Origin: Apricaphanius iberus
Taxonomy: Eukaryota > Chordata > Actinopteri > Cyprinodontiformes > Aphaniidae
Direction of reading: 5' to 3'
DNA length: 64,000 bases
Assembly: GCA_028564705.1 (NCBI GenBank)
Contig: JAPXFQ010000178.1
Location: 242,228 to 306,227 of the forward strand
In this document: in pieces, positions 21,606 to 32,640 of the stretch
How positions within the stretch are numbered: the stretch's first letter is position 1
Layout: every line of letters starts with the position of its first letter
The notes under the pieces: generated by a model
What the model was told of the DNA's origin: nothing
Seen by the model: only the letters and a program-made list of their open reading frames with translations
Databases searched by the model: none
Translations under genes and position numbers: made by a program

Positions 21606-22440
21606 AAAAGTTTAATGAGGGGAAGTATTTCAGCCAGGACCGATTTTACTGCTACACGCACTTCAACACAGTGTAGAAAATAACGTTTTTTACTAAGTAC
21701 AGCTGCTGGCAGGAGCGAAGCACACAATTCTGATTAAGTAATTCCAAAAAACAGGAGTCTCGTCTATAGTTTAAAGAGTTAATCAGCTTAAAAAGGTCAG
21801 ACGAGAACCAAACAGCATTTCTTTTAAAAGCACTATTGTGAGTAACCAGTAGGGGGAGTGTTGAGCGCTATTTGACCGTCTGTAGGTAAACGAGGTCAAC
21901 AGCGGCAAAACCAGTAGAAAAGAAATCAAAAATAGCGGTAAATATGTTTTACATACCACCTACGATACTTCTGCCGTCTTTTTTTCTGTTATCTGAATAT
22001 TAACCATCTAATAATCGCCTACGGTCACCATGTTTATTTTACTTCTTCTTTGGCACTATTTGGTCTGGGTCTGTACTCTTCCCCCCTAGCGTGATTTTTC
22101 AGTACTACATGCAAAGCCAGTACAAGATGCAATTTGCTGCTTGGGTCAACGTGAGGTTAAAAAAAAGGATACTATCAGCCTTAGAACATCAATAATGTCT
22201 ACTAGAATTATAATCATTTTAATTCGTTTCACATCATTGACCTGTGTTTGTAAAAAAACAACATGATGCAGTCCATATGACAGTAAAATAGGCTATTTAA
22301 ACCACATTTTTATATTATTCATTCTTATAAGATAATGTATATATGAACGGTCTTGTATGGAAAAAATACCGTTAAATTCCATAATACCCATAGGTTTTAA
22401 TTTGAATTACATTGATATGAAAATTCTATCACAGCTCTAA
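21606..22440 (+). mobile_element. hAT element, left end lost
   Basis: Internal sequence matches 40540-41300 (the complete hAT at 40419-41312), from TTTAATGAGGGGAAGTATTT onward. The right end is a degenerate copy (CACAGCTCTA at about 22431-22440). The left TIR is missing; the L2 tail replaces it. No transposase. Confidence 0.75.
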
Positions 22441-22571
22441 GTACACAATATATTTTTTCTTTATTTAAAGCGTTGTAATCATAAATATAGGCTTTATATA
22501 GTGTTGGATTCAAAGAAGAAAGGTAGCAGCAGGACAAAATGACTTTTTGACACGTTACATAAGCTCTAAGG
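22441..22571. other. Short unassigned stretch and TSD of the next hAT
   Basis: AT-rich, no gene. The last eight bases (CTCTAAGG) are the left TSD of the following element. Confidence 0.5.
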
Positions 22572-22889
22572 CCATGATTCTCAAACTGTGGTACATGTAC
22601 CACCAGTGGTACTCAAGATCTCCTTAGTGGTACTTAGAGGAAAGTTCTAAACATTTTTTTAAATAAAATTAATTCAAAAATGTATAATTCACACACAGTG
22701 TAGCTGTGGCTGGCAACAATTACCCATAAATATTCCTTATTAGGAGTAAATAAGCATCCTTTGTTAATTGTCTATAGTTAAAAGGGTAAGCCTTCTCTAC
22801 TGTGTGTTTAGGTTGGTCATAATCATGGTACTTGAAGAGCTCAACATTTTCTCCGGTGGTACCCACTTTAAAAAGTTTGACAAATACTG
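22572..22889. mobile_element. hAT MITE with perfect 8-bp TSD
   Basis: CTCTAAGG occurs at 22564-22571 and 22890-22897. Left end CCATGATTCTCAAACTGTGG; right end, reverse-complemented, CAGTATTTGTCAAACTTTTT. 318 bp, no coding sequence. The interior pairing GGTACATGTACC is typical of hAT MITEs with imperfect palindromic ends. Confidence 0.85.
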
Positions 22890-22983
22890 CTCTAAGGTAT
22901 AGATGAGCAGTGCTTGATTCCATCTACGAGTAAGTAATTGTACAAATATTTATGGGCGTAGTTTAATTTATTTGATAAAAGTT

Positions 22984-23205
22984 GCAAGCTCCCGCATCCT
23001 GGTCCCCAAGAGCTTCTATCCAGAAGGCTTTAGATGCATCCCTGCTCCATCAAAGCTAAATCACAACTGAATTACCTCTTCAGCGTGACAAGTTTGGCAA
23101 AGGCCTGCTAGCGAGCCATTTATTTTATTTAGCTGTCCTGGAGCAAGAATGCCTCTAAAACATTCAGGGCAGGAGCTCTCGAGGAACAGAGTTGGAGACC
23201 CTTGT
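22984..23205. mobile_element. Small hAT-like MITE
   Basis: Left TGCAAGCTCCCGCATCCTGG and right (reverse complement) CAAGGGTCTCCAACTCTG with CCTCGAGAGCTCCTG resemble a common fish MITE whose two ends are similar. No TSD could be set. Confidence 0.5.
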
Positions 23206-23228
23206 TTTAGAAAGACCAATTAACCTAA

Positions 23229-23720
23229 TCTAATGGTACGTTCAGACCGCACACTTTATCTGCGTCAACCAATGCACCCAACACATGTAGTTTAACGCAT
23301 GTACTTTTGGCTTCCAACGCTTGCTTCTGCGCAAAAAAAAGTGTGTGGCCGGGGCTTCCTCTGTTGACGGACGTTCTGAACTACGGTGGATTGTAACTAG
23401 AAAGTGGCTTGGCTTTATTTGCTAGATAAAGCTAGACAACGTCGACATCGGATGCATCAGTGCCCATTATTGAGATGCGTTCTGAGTTTGGGGGGTTTAA
23501 CAATTTGCTCAAGGAGCTGCTTATGGATGAGGTTGGCTTTCAGCGCTACTTCCGTCTGTCCCCCGCCCATTTTTAGGACCTCCTGAGCCGCATCGGAGCT
23601 CAAACCTCCTACCAGGACACCAACTACAGGTTATCTGTTCCTCCTTAGGAGCGCCTGTCCATCTGTCTTCGGTGTTATTTCTGATTTTTGCATTTGTTGA
23701 AAATGTTTTCATAGGTCCAC
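23229..23720 (+). mobile_element. Harbinger derivative with HARBI1-like transposase scrap
   Basis: Closely matches 37955-38430. A short plus-strand stretch encodes the N-terminal part of a PIF/Harbinger nuclease: FNNLLKELLMDEVGFQRYFR, then LSRIGAQTSYQDTNYR, then ERLSICLRC, with stops between. This is the region before the DDE domain; no DDE domain follows. It is a deletion derivative of an autonomous Harbinger. Confidence 0.7.
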
Positions 23721-23739
23721 AAATACCCAAGTAATTAAG

Positions 23740-24003
23740 TACCTTTTTTTATAATGTATGCAGTGGTACCAATGTTTAAGAAAAAATTGACCCCAGTGTG
23801 TTTCCTTTCATGGTTTAATTAGCAGAACAAACTGTACAATATTGTACATGTGTTGTACAAAGCCGAACGCTCTCACTAGAGTGTTGCCCACAACACCGCT
23901 ACTGGTTGGTGGACTGAATCAATTCATAGGATTTGACAACTCGATATTAAATTGAGAAACAAATTGCAATGCATTGATGAATTGATATTTCTACCAGGCC
24001 CTA
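23740..24003 (-). repeat. TIR-ended repeat, copy 2
   Basis: Reverse complement of the 4029-4274 repeat; it ends with CCCTA at 23999-24003. No partner end was found. Confidence 0.65.
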
Positions 24004-24574
24004 CTGTTTCTTACAGATGAAGTCTACCTATGATGAAAATTACACAACCCTCATCTTTTTAAGTGGGAAATCTTGCACAATCGGTGGCTGCTAAATACGT
24101 TTTTTGCCCCAGAGTATTACAGATCTTGCACTGCCTGGTTGTGTTCCAGCTGTGGACTGCGCCACAAGGAAATGTTTGCTCCCATGGCGAGAATTTTCAG
24201 CAGTACAAGGGGAAAATATTAGTAGGGAAAGGAGAGAGCCAATCTGGCTAAGAAGTCCTAATGGTGGGTCCACTGATCCCAGACGTCCCTGATGAAAGCT
24301 GAATGAGGTAATGAATAATGAACCAGGTGTTTCTCAACTTTCTCCCCATCTCTGTGACTCTGGACCAAATAAAAGGTCTTCGCTGATGGACTTCTAATGC
24401 TGATCCTTTAGGTTACACAACCAGGTCCACTGTGTGCTGTACTATTGCCACTTACAAAGCTAAGACTTGGTGCATCACTAAGGGAGTAAAAATATCCCAG
24501 CATACCTCTGGCTGTATGTTTAATGGTGTGTGAACTGAAGTTATACACTGATCACTCAAAGTGCTTTTCACTAG
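24004..24574. other. Unassigned DNA
   Basis: Several overlapping short frames on both strands at 24063-24292 have no recognisable motif. No TIRs or splice-bounded exon were found. Confidence 0.4.
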
Positions 24575-24690
24575 AGCCACATTCACTCATTTGCACTCAC
24601 AAACATGCACACAGTCATACACTGAAACACAGATTTATAGACAGCTTGGGGTTAAATGCCTTGCCCAGAGGCACATTGACACGTGACAAG
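24575..24690 (+). repeat. Dispersed fish repeat (CATTCACTCATTTGCAC..CCAGAGGCACA)
   Basis: CATTCACTCATTTGCACTCA, then ACACTGAAACACAGA, then CTTGCCCAGAGGCACATTGA fits a very common fish repeat of uncertain class. It is the flank of the hAT that follows. Confidence 0.45.
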
Positions 24691-25346
24691 ATGAAGGTCA
24701 GCAACAAGCCACAGTACGAAATATATTGTCAGGACGATAGAAAACGTCTATTGTTTTATATTTATCTCTATCGTTTAAGCCACAATGTTGTACGGCAGTA
24801 AACTGCATCTAGATGCACCTCATGGCATTCCTGTGCTGCAATGCATGGAGGAAGACGGTAACCAACATGTTTCAGACCAGGGATCTAAACTAGATTATCA
24901 GACAACCTAAAGTTGGTTTCCCTGCGTGTCTGCCCTCCCCTCCCGACTGGCAGAAAAAAAAAGTGTCCCTCAGACAGAATGATACTGGCACTAAAAGGAA
25001 TTTTGTTCGCTTGCAACACGTCAGTGGTGTGCTACAGCGTCTGTATCTGGAGTTTATCAGAGCTTACGCCACGACTCGACACTACTTTTGCTCATTGTAT
25101 TTGTTGTTATGGTATATGGTTGTTATGGTAATAAGATAAATGTGTAGTATTGGAGTCCGTCGGTCGAACGGGGAGCTGGTAAACTTTACAAACTGTTGTC
25201 TAATCTGCGTCGGTTTTCTTATATCCAAACAGAATCGATAATCATAACTTGAATATTTTCCTAATCCTACTATTCAGGAACCAGTGCCTAAAACTAATGC
25301 GATCCATCTGTTTAATATTAACAAGCAGCAGCCACCCTGCGTGTGG

Positions 25347-26836
25347 TAGAGGGTGACACGGGAATCAATTGTCGCTCCCATCCAGTCCCCCAAAAAATAC
25401 TCCCGTCACGTCCCGAATCCCGTAGATTAGTAATTTACCTCCTATTGCGCTCGGTCCCCCCGCCCCCCTTTAAACCATAGCCAACCACAGTATCAAAGAT
25501 CATCCATTTACCTTTAACCGCCATCTTTAACCATATCCCGCATTCTCGTTGTTTGGCCACCTTACCACGTCATGAATGGACTCGTCTGACCAAACAATTA
25601 AATCTGCGTTCGAGAGCCCATCCAAACCAGTGGGAAGTGAGACTTCTTCTACCTGAAATGTACTAGCTCCCACTTCTAAGCGTTCGAGGTAATTGAAGTG
25701 GAATGTAAACAGAAAACATGGACGACCGCGCGCTAAACAGTTAGTCGCTTTGTTTATGAAGACGTATGCTAAAGATAATAACGACATTCACATCATAATA
25801 TGAAAAACAAGTTTTGCTAAAATTACAGTGTCTAAAACAAGACTACAAGCAGAGAAGTACAGTTTATAGCCTATTCGTTCAAATTTTACCTCTCAGGACG
25901 TGAGACTCCGTGGGCGCCACCATTATGCTCCGACTTCGCAGGTAGGAGGTTCCACTTCGACAGGCATTCCAGTGCACTTTACCTATTTGGAGGTTAGATA
26001 AGTCCCCAACCCACTGGTTTGAATGGGCTCTCGAATGCAGCATAAGATACACGCCTTTTCAGTCGGATATCTTAGGCTTACAAGTATATCCAGGTAGTGT
26101 AGCAACAATGTAGAAGCTTCAGTTTTGGTGCGTGCAGTCTAGTAGACTAGAGGGTGACACGGGACTAGAGGGTGACAATTTTAGCTCCCGTCCCGATCCC
26201 AAAAAAATACTCCCGTCACGTCCCGATCACGTGACAGCCCCCCCAAAAAAATATTGTCCCGAAAAAACCCAGAGAGAAAGACTCCCGTCCCGACCCGAAT
26301 CCCATAGATTAGTAATTTACCTCCTATGGCGCTCGCTCCCCCCGTCCCCCTTTAAACCATAGCTTTATCTGCCATCTTTAACCATATCCTGCATTCTCGT
26401 TGTTTGGCCACCTTTCCACATCATAAATGGACTCGATTCGTCTGACTACCAAACTATTAAGATACACGCATTTTCAGTCGGATATCATATGCTTAGCAGT
26501 TTATTCAGGTGGTGTAGCAACAACGTAGCAGTTTCAGTTTTGGTGCGTGCAGTGTAGTAGACCCGATGGAATTGCATTTTGCAGCGGAGTTAATAACCAC
26601 ACACATTGGCACAGCATCGCAGCGTAATTTTTTAAAGCCAATTCCCTGATATCTGACAAGATAAATGTAAAAAAAAACGTATTTTTAAATTATAATGTCC
26701 GGTTTCCCGTCCGATCCCGTGGATTATTTCCTGTCCTTTCCCGATCATGTTACCAACAGTGAAATTGACTCCTGTCCCGCGGAATCCTGCAGGAATCACG
26801 TGCCCCGTGGGAATCACGAAAAATTGTCACCCTCTA
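25347..26836. mobile_element. hAT element nested in 24715-27290, partly tandem
   Basis: Both ends begin TAGAGGGTGACA. Flanking 8-mers are GCGTGTGG (25339-25346) and GCATGTGG (26837-26844), 7 of 8 identical. The interior holds two units in the same orientation. Unit A (25347-26147) contains another inserted element. Unit B (26148-26836) repeats unit A's sequence (for example TAGATTAGTAATTTACCTCC). Interior TIR-like starts occur at 26148 and 26166. Confidence 0.75.
25605..26039. mobile_element. TIR element nested in unit A
   Basis: 30-bp TIRs differing at two positions: left TGCGTTCGAGAGCCCATCCA, right (reverse complement) TGCATTCGAGAGCCCATTCA, both continuing AACCAGTGGG. Comparison with unit B shows the uninterrupted target (CAAACTATTAAGATACACGC near 26451). 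The flanking duplication is degenerate, so the superfamily is not certain. Confidence 0.75.
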
Positions 26837-27298
26837 GCATGTGGGTATAGCTGTAACACATCTCAAGGGGGGAACACATCAACATAACACCGCTCTGTTA
26901 CAGAGGAGACGCGCAGATAATGAAACAAATAAAAACGAGAGGGTGCAAGAGGAGAGAGAAAAAAGCTACAGCCAAAACGTGCTGTTAAGCTAAGAAAATG
27001 AGTGATAGCAGGTATTGCAGCAAAATTTGTTTATGTTTCAAATATGTTTAATTCAAAGGCAGAGTGTAGAGCTTAGCTGTTCTCGTAAAAGATCACTGAC
27101 ATCATGGAAAAAGAGCAGTAAATGATGAATCTGGGTGGTGTTATTGTCATCTGTCATTTAAAACTGTACTTCCATGTTCATTCATGAAATAAATTAACAG
27201 AAAAATTGCTATATCGTTTAGTATATTGTTATCGGGATATGAACTGAGCTATATCGGGATATAAACTTTTGGCCATATCGCCCAGCCCTAAGCCACAG

Positions 27299-27682
27299 TT
27301 TAGCTTTGCTTTTGCGCAGGATGGAATCTCGGCCCTTGCCTCAACTTTTGCAGTCTTTCACACATTTTCTGTGGGATTCCCCTGTAATTATAGCCACACC
27401 TGTCCATGTATCCAGGGTGATGTGCAGTGTTCGTTTTCCACATGAAGCGCAATACCAGACGCTGTCTGCTCTTCTCAAAACTCGTAAACAATAGAGATCC
27501 AAATCAAGTGTGATAAGGGTATTAATATGTGTAAATATCTTATTCTACATACTTAAATTAGAAAATAAATAGGCAGAACTCTGAAATTGTCCGTAAGGTT
27601 AACTCAAATCTGAGATGTTCCTTCGCAACACGACTGTCAAGCAGAAGATAGCACAGATGCTGCGTGTAGAGGTCTCTCCTAC
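27299..27682. other. Intron-like DNA with a possible Tc1-derived scrap
   Basis: Between the hAT and the GOLGA7-family exon. GGAAAACGAACACTGCACATC on the minus strand (about 27440) faintly resembles Tc1 transposase coding DNA, but no TIR or second motif supports it. No further GOLGA7-family exon was found here. Confidence 0.35.
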
Positions 27683-27808
27683 CTTGGTCTCCAGGTCCGA
27701 AGGAAACTTGGTCTGGAACTGACACATGGTTCCTTTGGTGTAATCCCTCTGAATGAAGACTTTGGCTGCAACGGCCGCCTGCTGCCTCATGTCCTGTAAA
27801 CTGTGGGT
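27683..27808 (-). CDS. golga7b: GOLGA7B-like gene, coding exon 2
   Basis: The acceptor CTGTTTCCACAG and the donor AAG|GTAGGA bound exactly 42 codons, phase 0 at both ends. The peptide starts [15 protein letters not shown] and continues [12 protein letters not shown] and [22 protein letters not shown] and CQFQTKFP are hallmarks of the GOLGA7 (GCP16) family. The residues before KVFIQRDY fit GOLGA7B (HNLQELRR type) better than GOLGA7. Known for the family: small palmitoylated accessory subunits of DHHC palmitoyltransferases; GOLGA7 partners ZDHHC9 at the Golgi, and GOLGA7B partners ZDHHC5 and helps hold it at the plasma membrane. Exon 1 is at 46338. Later exons were not found in the window. It is the only clearly constrained coding sequence seen. 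Confidence 0.85.
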
Positions 27809-28426
27809 CTGTGGAAACAGGTAATTATTGTCATCCTAGATGGTGAGGCTCAGATCCACAACAATGAGATCTCCTGAAACAGGCTTAATATCTGATAGCT
27901 TTCTAAAACTGTCCTCCTGTCCAAACAGTCCTGTGCAATATCAATATTATACAGGACATCAAGCTAATGAATGAGCATTGTGGTAAAGGAGAGGTGATTT
28001 ATATGGCATTATAATTACATATCATCTAAACTTCATAGATGTAGAAGCAAACGAACAAAGGCATAAAGAAAACCTTGGACCTGCAGATGGAGACAGATTC
28101 TTGGAAACTAAGCTGACCTGACCAACACCAGTCCTCGATTGTCAACGTCTTGCAAATTTTTGCTCCATGCATGTTTTTCCATAAATTAATCAAGAAGTTA
28201 ACGGCCAGGCTTTTGCCAAACCTCAAAACGGTTCAGGGTTGAAAAAGGTGAAAAGGATAAATCTCTTGTAGGGGGGATCTGGGGCTGTGCTCAGTTGAAA
28301 GAAAATGTAACATTTTTCTATTAAAAAACAAAACTATCTTGTGCACTTTGAAAAAAAAGAAAATCAAGGAAATTATGTAGCTGGATAAATTAGCAGGTAG
28401 CAATATAGAAGGTGTAAGGTAGAAAT
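27809..28426 (-). other. 3' end of GOLGA7B-like intron 1, unassigned
   Basis: Intron sequence upstream (minus sense) of exon 2. No TE ends or coding sequence recognised. The last eight bases (28419-28426, GTAGAAAT) are the left TSD of the next hAT. Confidence 0.5.
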
Positions 28427-28635
28427 TAGGGTTGGGCAATCTGTGATTTTAGTGCGTAGTCATTTATTATAGACAGAAAATATTTTGCATACTGTACATC
28501 AGAGCACAGGTAGGATCAGGAAGCGGCAGCTTCAAGCGGTGTATCAACATCCTGGGCTCAGCGGGGTTATTATCTGCTCCGACTGAGCCGGACCTGAGCG
28601 GGCGGCACTGAAGCATACTGAGCTTGGAGCGCTCA

Positions 28636-29720
28636 TTAAGGCTGGGCGGATCGATCTAAAATATCAATAGTATCGATCTAACGTTGGTATCTCGTATTGA
28701 TCAATAGCTGCGTGATGAGATTGATCCTTAAGTTTCAGTTTCTCCTTAGTACAACTCCAAGCAGCCACTCCAGCGCTCCTCTCTCCCTTCACTCATGCTG
28801 CCTGCTGCTGCTGCACAAATCTCACTCTGCCCCCACCCTTGCACTGCTGCTAAGCCCCTCCCCCTTCCACTGCAACACACAACTCTATTAAAGCAAGAGA
28901 CGAGCCGAGGCGAGCGAGCGAATGCAGAGCGAAAGACGAGCACCGTTTGGAGCTATTTTACAGTCCTTGACCAAACCACTGCAGCCTGTAATGTTTGCAG
29001 GAAACAAATACGGTACTGTAGCAACTCCACAAACCTTTACAAGCTTTAAAACACACCCCAACCAAAACTTTGAGCTGCAGCAGAGTCAAAAGAAGGAAGA
29101 AGAGAGGGAACGCAGCTCCCCAGCACTGAGACAGCGGTCCGTTGCTGAGGCGTTTCAGCATGGGCATCATCAATATCCAAGTAGCTTATAGTGAAATGAA
29201 AATAAGATTTCATGATAGGCTAATGGCATTTTTCAGTGTAATTGGTTACAATAATTTAGTATATTATTACTACTACTATTCAGACAGTCACATAGGGAAT
29301 ATATTAAGCCAGTCCAAATAACAATATATTTTTCACTGTAATTGAAAAAATAGATATGCTGCTACCAACTCAAAATTCATAGCTATGCCTCAATTCTGAA
29401 ATATGAAAATGGCTGAATAAATCTTTTGTATTACTGTCAAAACAACATTAGTTATTATATTTTACGTTTATTATTATATCATATTATTATTATTACTACT
29501 ATCATCATCATCATATAAATGATCTATTAAAGGAAAACTTACTAAATAATCATGAATATTCAAGTTTTTAGGCAAATTTTCAAAGTGATTATACATTCAC
29601 TTAATAAATTTCACAAATCTCTTTGATAGCACTAAAAGTATCAGAATCGGTATCGGCAATACTAGCCCTGTATTTAATTGGTATCGAATAAAACAAAATT
29701 TTGCAGTATTGTACAGCACT
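28636..29720 (+). mobile_element. Inner hAT element with BED exon
   Basis: Flanked by AGCGCTCA (28628-28635) and AGCGCTCG (29721-29728), 7 of 8 identical. Left end TTAAGGCTGGGCGGATCG; right end GCAGTATTGTACAGCACT. It carries repeated ATCGATC/GGTATCG motifs near both ends and a BED-finger exon near 28900-29060. The catalytic domain is absent, so it is an internal-deletion derivative. Confidence 0.75.
28890..29160 (+). pseudogene. BED zinc-finger exon of a hAT transposase
   Basis: The plus frame reads STVWSYFTVLDQTTAACNVC then RKQIRYCSNSTNLYK. This is the W..YF start, Cx2C and the Ser/Thr-Asn-Leu segment of a BED finger. The frame breaks around 29040-29050 just before the His pair (LKTHPNQN lies in the next frame), followed by a Glu/Arg/Ser-rich linker. 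Known role of the domain: binding the transposon ends. No transposase catalytic region follows. Confidence 0.7.
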
Positions 29721-30205
29721 AGCGCTCGGGTCGACTGCAGCTCCACTGCTGAGTGAAAGCATTAACAATAGCATGTGCTCCTTTTAGAGTCTCAAAGTAT
29801 CCACTATCATCATAAAAAGTCCCTATTTTTATCACTTAAAAAAAAGGAGATGCTAGAGGAGTCTAAACAATCACTAAATATAGCGACACAGCTGCTGTGT
29901 TGACAGCACTGTTCCCTTCTGGATGCGATGAAGTCACATGACTGTACGTAGTCACGTGACTCAGCCCCAGCTATCATTTCTTAAAAAGGGACATGAGCAA
30001 CGCTAAAATAAAAAACATATATACATTTTTTAATAAGTACAACATTTACAGACATGGGCAAAATGACGTTGGTATCAGTCATAAATTTGGGTATCTGTAA
30101 ATTGTACCGCCCAGCCCTAGTAGACATGATATAAATTTAGCCAAAGGTAGATATTTTGACTATACCATGGTTATGCACTTTGATGATCTCATCATGCTGT
30201 GTCTA

Positions 30206-31483
30206 CAGTCGTGGCCAACGTTTTGAGAATTACATGAATATTGAAAATTGTAAAAGTTGCTGCTTAAGTTTTTATAATATCAATTTGAATATACTCCAGA
30301 ATGTTATGAACAGTAATCAGATGAATTGCATAGTCCTTCTTTGCCATGGGTTAGGGCCATGAAAATGGCTTCACAAGCAAGAATATTGTGGCTACTAAGA
30401 TTGCACCTAAATCAACAATTTATAGGATTATCAAGAACTTCAAGGAAAGAGGTTCAGTTCTTGTTAAGAAGGCTTCAGGGCGTCCAAGAAAGTCCAGCAA
30501 GTGCCAGGATCGTCTCCTAAAGAGGGTTCAGCTGCGGGATCAGAGTGCCACCAGTGCAGAGCCTGCTCAGGAACAGCAGCAGGCAGCTATGAGTGCATCT
30601 GCACGCATAGTGAGGCAAAGACTTTTGGAAGATGGCCTGGTGTCAAGAAGGGCAGCGAAGAAGCCACTTCTCTCCAAAAACCCATCAGGGACAGATTGAT
30701 GTTCTGCAGAAAGTTTGGTGAATGGACTGCTTAGGACTGGGGCAAAGTCAGATTCTCCCATGATGCCTCTTTCTGATTGTTTGAGGCATCTGGAAAAAGG
30801 CTTGTCCAGAGAAGAAAAGGTGAGCGCTACCATCAGTCCTGTGTCATGCCAACAGTAAAGCATCCTGAGACCATTAATGTGTGGGGTTGCTTCTCATCCA
30901 AGTGAGTGGGCTCACTTACAATTTAGCCCAAAAACACAGCCATAAATAAAGAATGCTACCAAAACACCCTCGAACAGCAACTTCTTCTAACAATCCAACA
31001 ACAGTTTGGTGAAGAACAATGCATTTTCAAGCACGATGGAGCACAGTGCCATAAGGCAAAAGTGATAACTAAGTGGCTCAGGGACCAAAAGGTTGACATT
31101 TTAGGTCCATGGCCTGGAAACTTCCCAGATCTTAATCCCATTGAGAACTTGTGGTCAATCCTCAAGAGGCGGATGGACAAACTCCAAGAAGTGATTATAA
31201 AAGAATGGGTTGCCATCAGTCAGGATTTGGCCCAGAAGTTGATTGAGAGCATGCCCAGTCGAATTGCAGAGGTCCTGAAAAAGAAGGGCCAACACTGCAA
31301 ATACTGACTCTTTGCATAAATATCATGTAATTGTCGATAAAAGCCTTTGAAACGTATGAAGTGCTTGTAATTATATTTCGGTACATCACAGAAACAACTG
31401 GAACAAAGATCTAAAAGCAGTTTAGCAGCAATCTTTGTGAAATCTAAAATTTGTGTCATTCTCAAAACTTTTGGCCACAACTG
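30206..31483 (+). mobile_element. Tc1-like element, second family
   Basis: TIRs CAGTCGTGGCCAACGTTTTG (left) and CAGTTGTGGCCAAAAGTTTT (right, reverse complement), each flanked by TA (30204-30205 and 31484-31485). 1278 bp. Encodes a broken transposase on the plus strand. It is a different family from the 1344-2896 element, as TIRs and protein differ. Confidence 0.92.
30350..31307 (+). pseudogene. Tc1-like transposase pseudogene
   Basis: The N-terminal DNA-binding part reads KIAPKSTIYRIIKNFKERGS then SGRPRKSS (the GRPR-type hook) and RQRLLEDGLVSRRAAKKPLL, up to a TGA at 30697-30699. The C-terminus in another frame has ITKWLRDQKVDILGPWPG then FPDLNPIENLW, the end of the DDE catalytic domain. It finishes at a TGA after HCKY (31305-31307). 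At least two frame changes and several stops lie between 30700 and 31060. Inactive. Confidence 0.85.
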
Positions 31484-31485
31484 TA

Positions 31486-32005
31486 CATACATTGTACCAG
31501 GTACACAAGGATACTGATGTTAAGCATTTGTCTTCACACTAGATATTGGAAGTTTCAAGTTTTTTGTTTTTCATTTAACAGAAAAGAAACCTGTTGAAAT
31601 TCAAGCTGGTTTATTTAAATGTATACAGGTTATTTTTTGTGCGATTTTAAATGTATAAATAAGTAAAGAAAGAAAAGTAGAACATTTTGAACTTAATTTT
31701 CATATTTAGCTTTTATTTTATATAAAATATCTTGATATTTATGTTTTGAGAATTTATATGTTCCATTATTTTGGACAAATAATTAAATATTTTTTAAATG
31801 CATTTTTCACAATAAATGTTCTTTAAAGGGCATTCCAAAAAATGTCGAAGTTGCTTTATTTCAATGTGTCTGGAAACAGATAATGTTCATAAGCAAGCAT
31901 AAAGAAATAAGGAAAAGAATATACCTCAATACATATCACATGCATATAAGCACATGCTTTAGATTATAACGCAATATTGATTTGAGGCCATATTGCCCGG
32001 CCCTA
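31486..32005. mobile_element. hAT right end, partner not found
   Basis: Ends GGCCATATTGCCCGGCCCTA at 31986-32005, whose reverse complement is a TAGGGC-type hAT end. The preceding 500 bases are AT-rich. The following 8-mer (GGATGAAT) has no identifiable mate upstream, so the left limit is unknown. Confidence 0.5.
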
Positions 32006-32008
32006 GGA

Positions 32009-32090
32009 TGAATTCAATTCAATTCAGTTTATTTATATAGCGCCATTTCACAACAGATGTCATCTCAAGGCACTTTACAAGAAGAGTTAT
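32009..32090 (-). repeat. L2-type LINE 3' tail
   Basis: On the minus strand it reads CTTGTAAAGTGCCTTGAGAT, then GGCGCTATATAAATAAACTG and TTGAAT repeats, the typical fish L2 tail. It faces away from the L2 coding fragment at 32100-32640. Confidence 0.75.
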
Positions 32091-32099
32091 TACAATACA

Positions 32100-32640
32100 A
32101 TGAATGTATATTAAAGTACAGCAAACCCATTTACGGTATTGCTGCTATCCCTGATCTCCAGATCTCTGATCATTTTCCTGTTCTCTTCACTGTTGAGCTA
32201 CATTGCCCTGTGGAGAAGACTTTTTTCTACACAGTTTATAATGGTACGGCTGTGTGACTTTTGCTGCTTTTACTAAATCTGGAACAATAGAATCTCAGTC
32301 AGACTGCATGGAAGACCTGGCAGATTGTTTTTACAGAACATCTTCTGATATTCTCAACTCTGTAGCTTCAGTTCAGTGCCAAGTTATGCAGTCTAACCAA
32401 AAACATGAGCCGTGGCTGAATGATCTCACCCCACACTAAGACAGGAATGTTAATGTACTAAGAGGAAGTGAAAAAAGACAGGCTGCATGTATCTATACAA
32501 TTCCTGTAGGAGTGTTTGTTTGCTTTTAAAACCATAAAATCAGATATATCTAAGTTTATGTCTAACCTTGGATGCATAAACAGCCACAGTTCCCAGGTCC
32601 TTTTTAAAGTTTTGAATCCTACTGTTAACCTGAGCTATGA
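32100..32640 (+). pseudogene. L2-like ORF2 fragment (end of endonuclease to start of RT)
   Basis: The plus frame contains ISDHFPVLFTVEL (SDH box of the endonuclease, intact), then after frame changes KHEPWLNDLT and KSDISKFMSNLGCINSHSS..LFKVLNP, which are linker segments before RT in fish L2 elements. The RT itself is absent. Confidence 0.7.

Larger units (their letters stand above)
24715..27290. mobile_element. hAT element carrying nested elements
   Basis: AGCCACAG is present at 24707-24714 and 27291-27298, a perfect 8-bp TSD. The right end (reverse complement TAGGGCTGGGCGATATGGCC) is a classic fish hAT end. The left end is degenerate. The body is split by a 1490-bp element at 25347-26836, so the original element was about 1.09 kb. 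No transposase seen. Confidence 0.7.
28427..30119. mobile_element. Outer hAT element
   Basis: Left end TAGGGTTGGGCAATC; right end (reverse complement) TAGGGCTGGGCGGTAC. TSDs GTAGAAAT (28419-28426) and GTAGACAT (30120-30127) agree at 7 of 8. Another hAT (28636-29720) sits inside, leaving about 600 bp of the outer element. No transposase in the outer part. Confidence 0.75.

Noticed and set aside
1..27682. Remaining GOLGA7B-like exons (minus strand)
   Set aside because: Looked for the family's FEETV, SYLEGCLAC, METHYE and LLLTDP coding motifs; none recognised, so they are not annotated.
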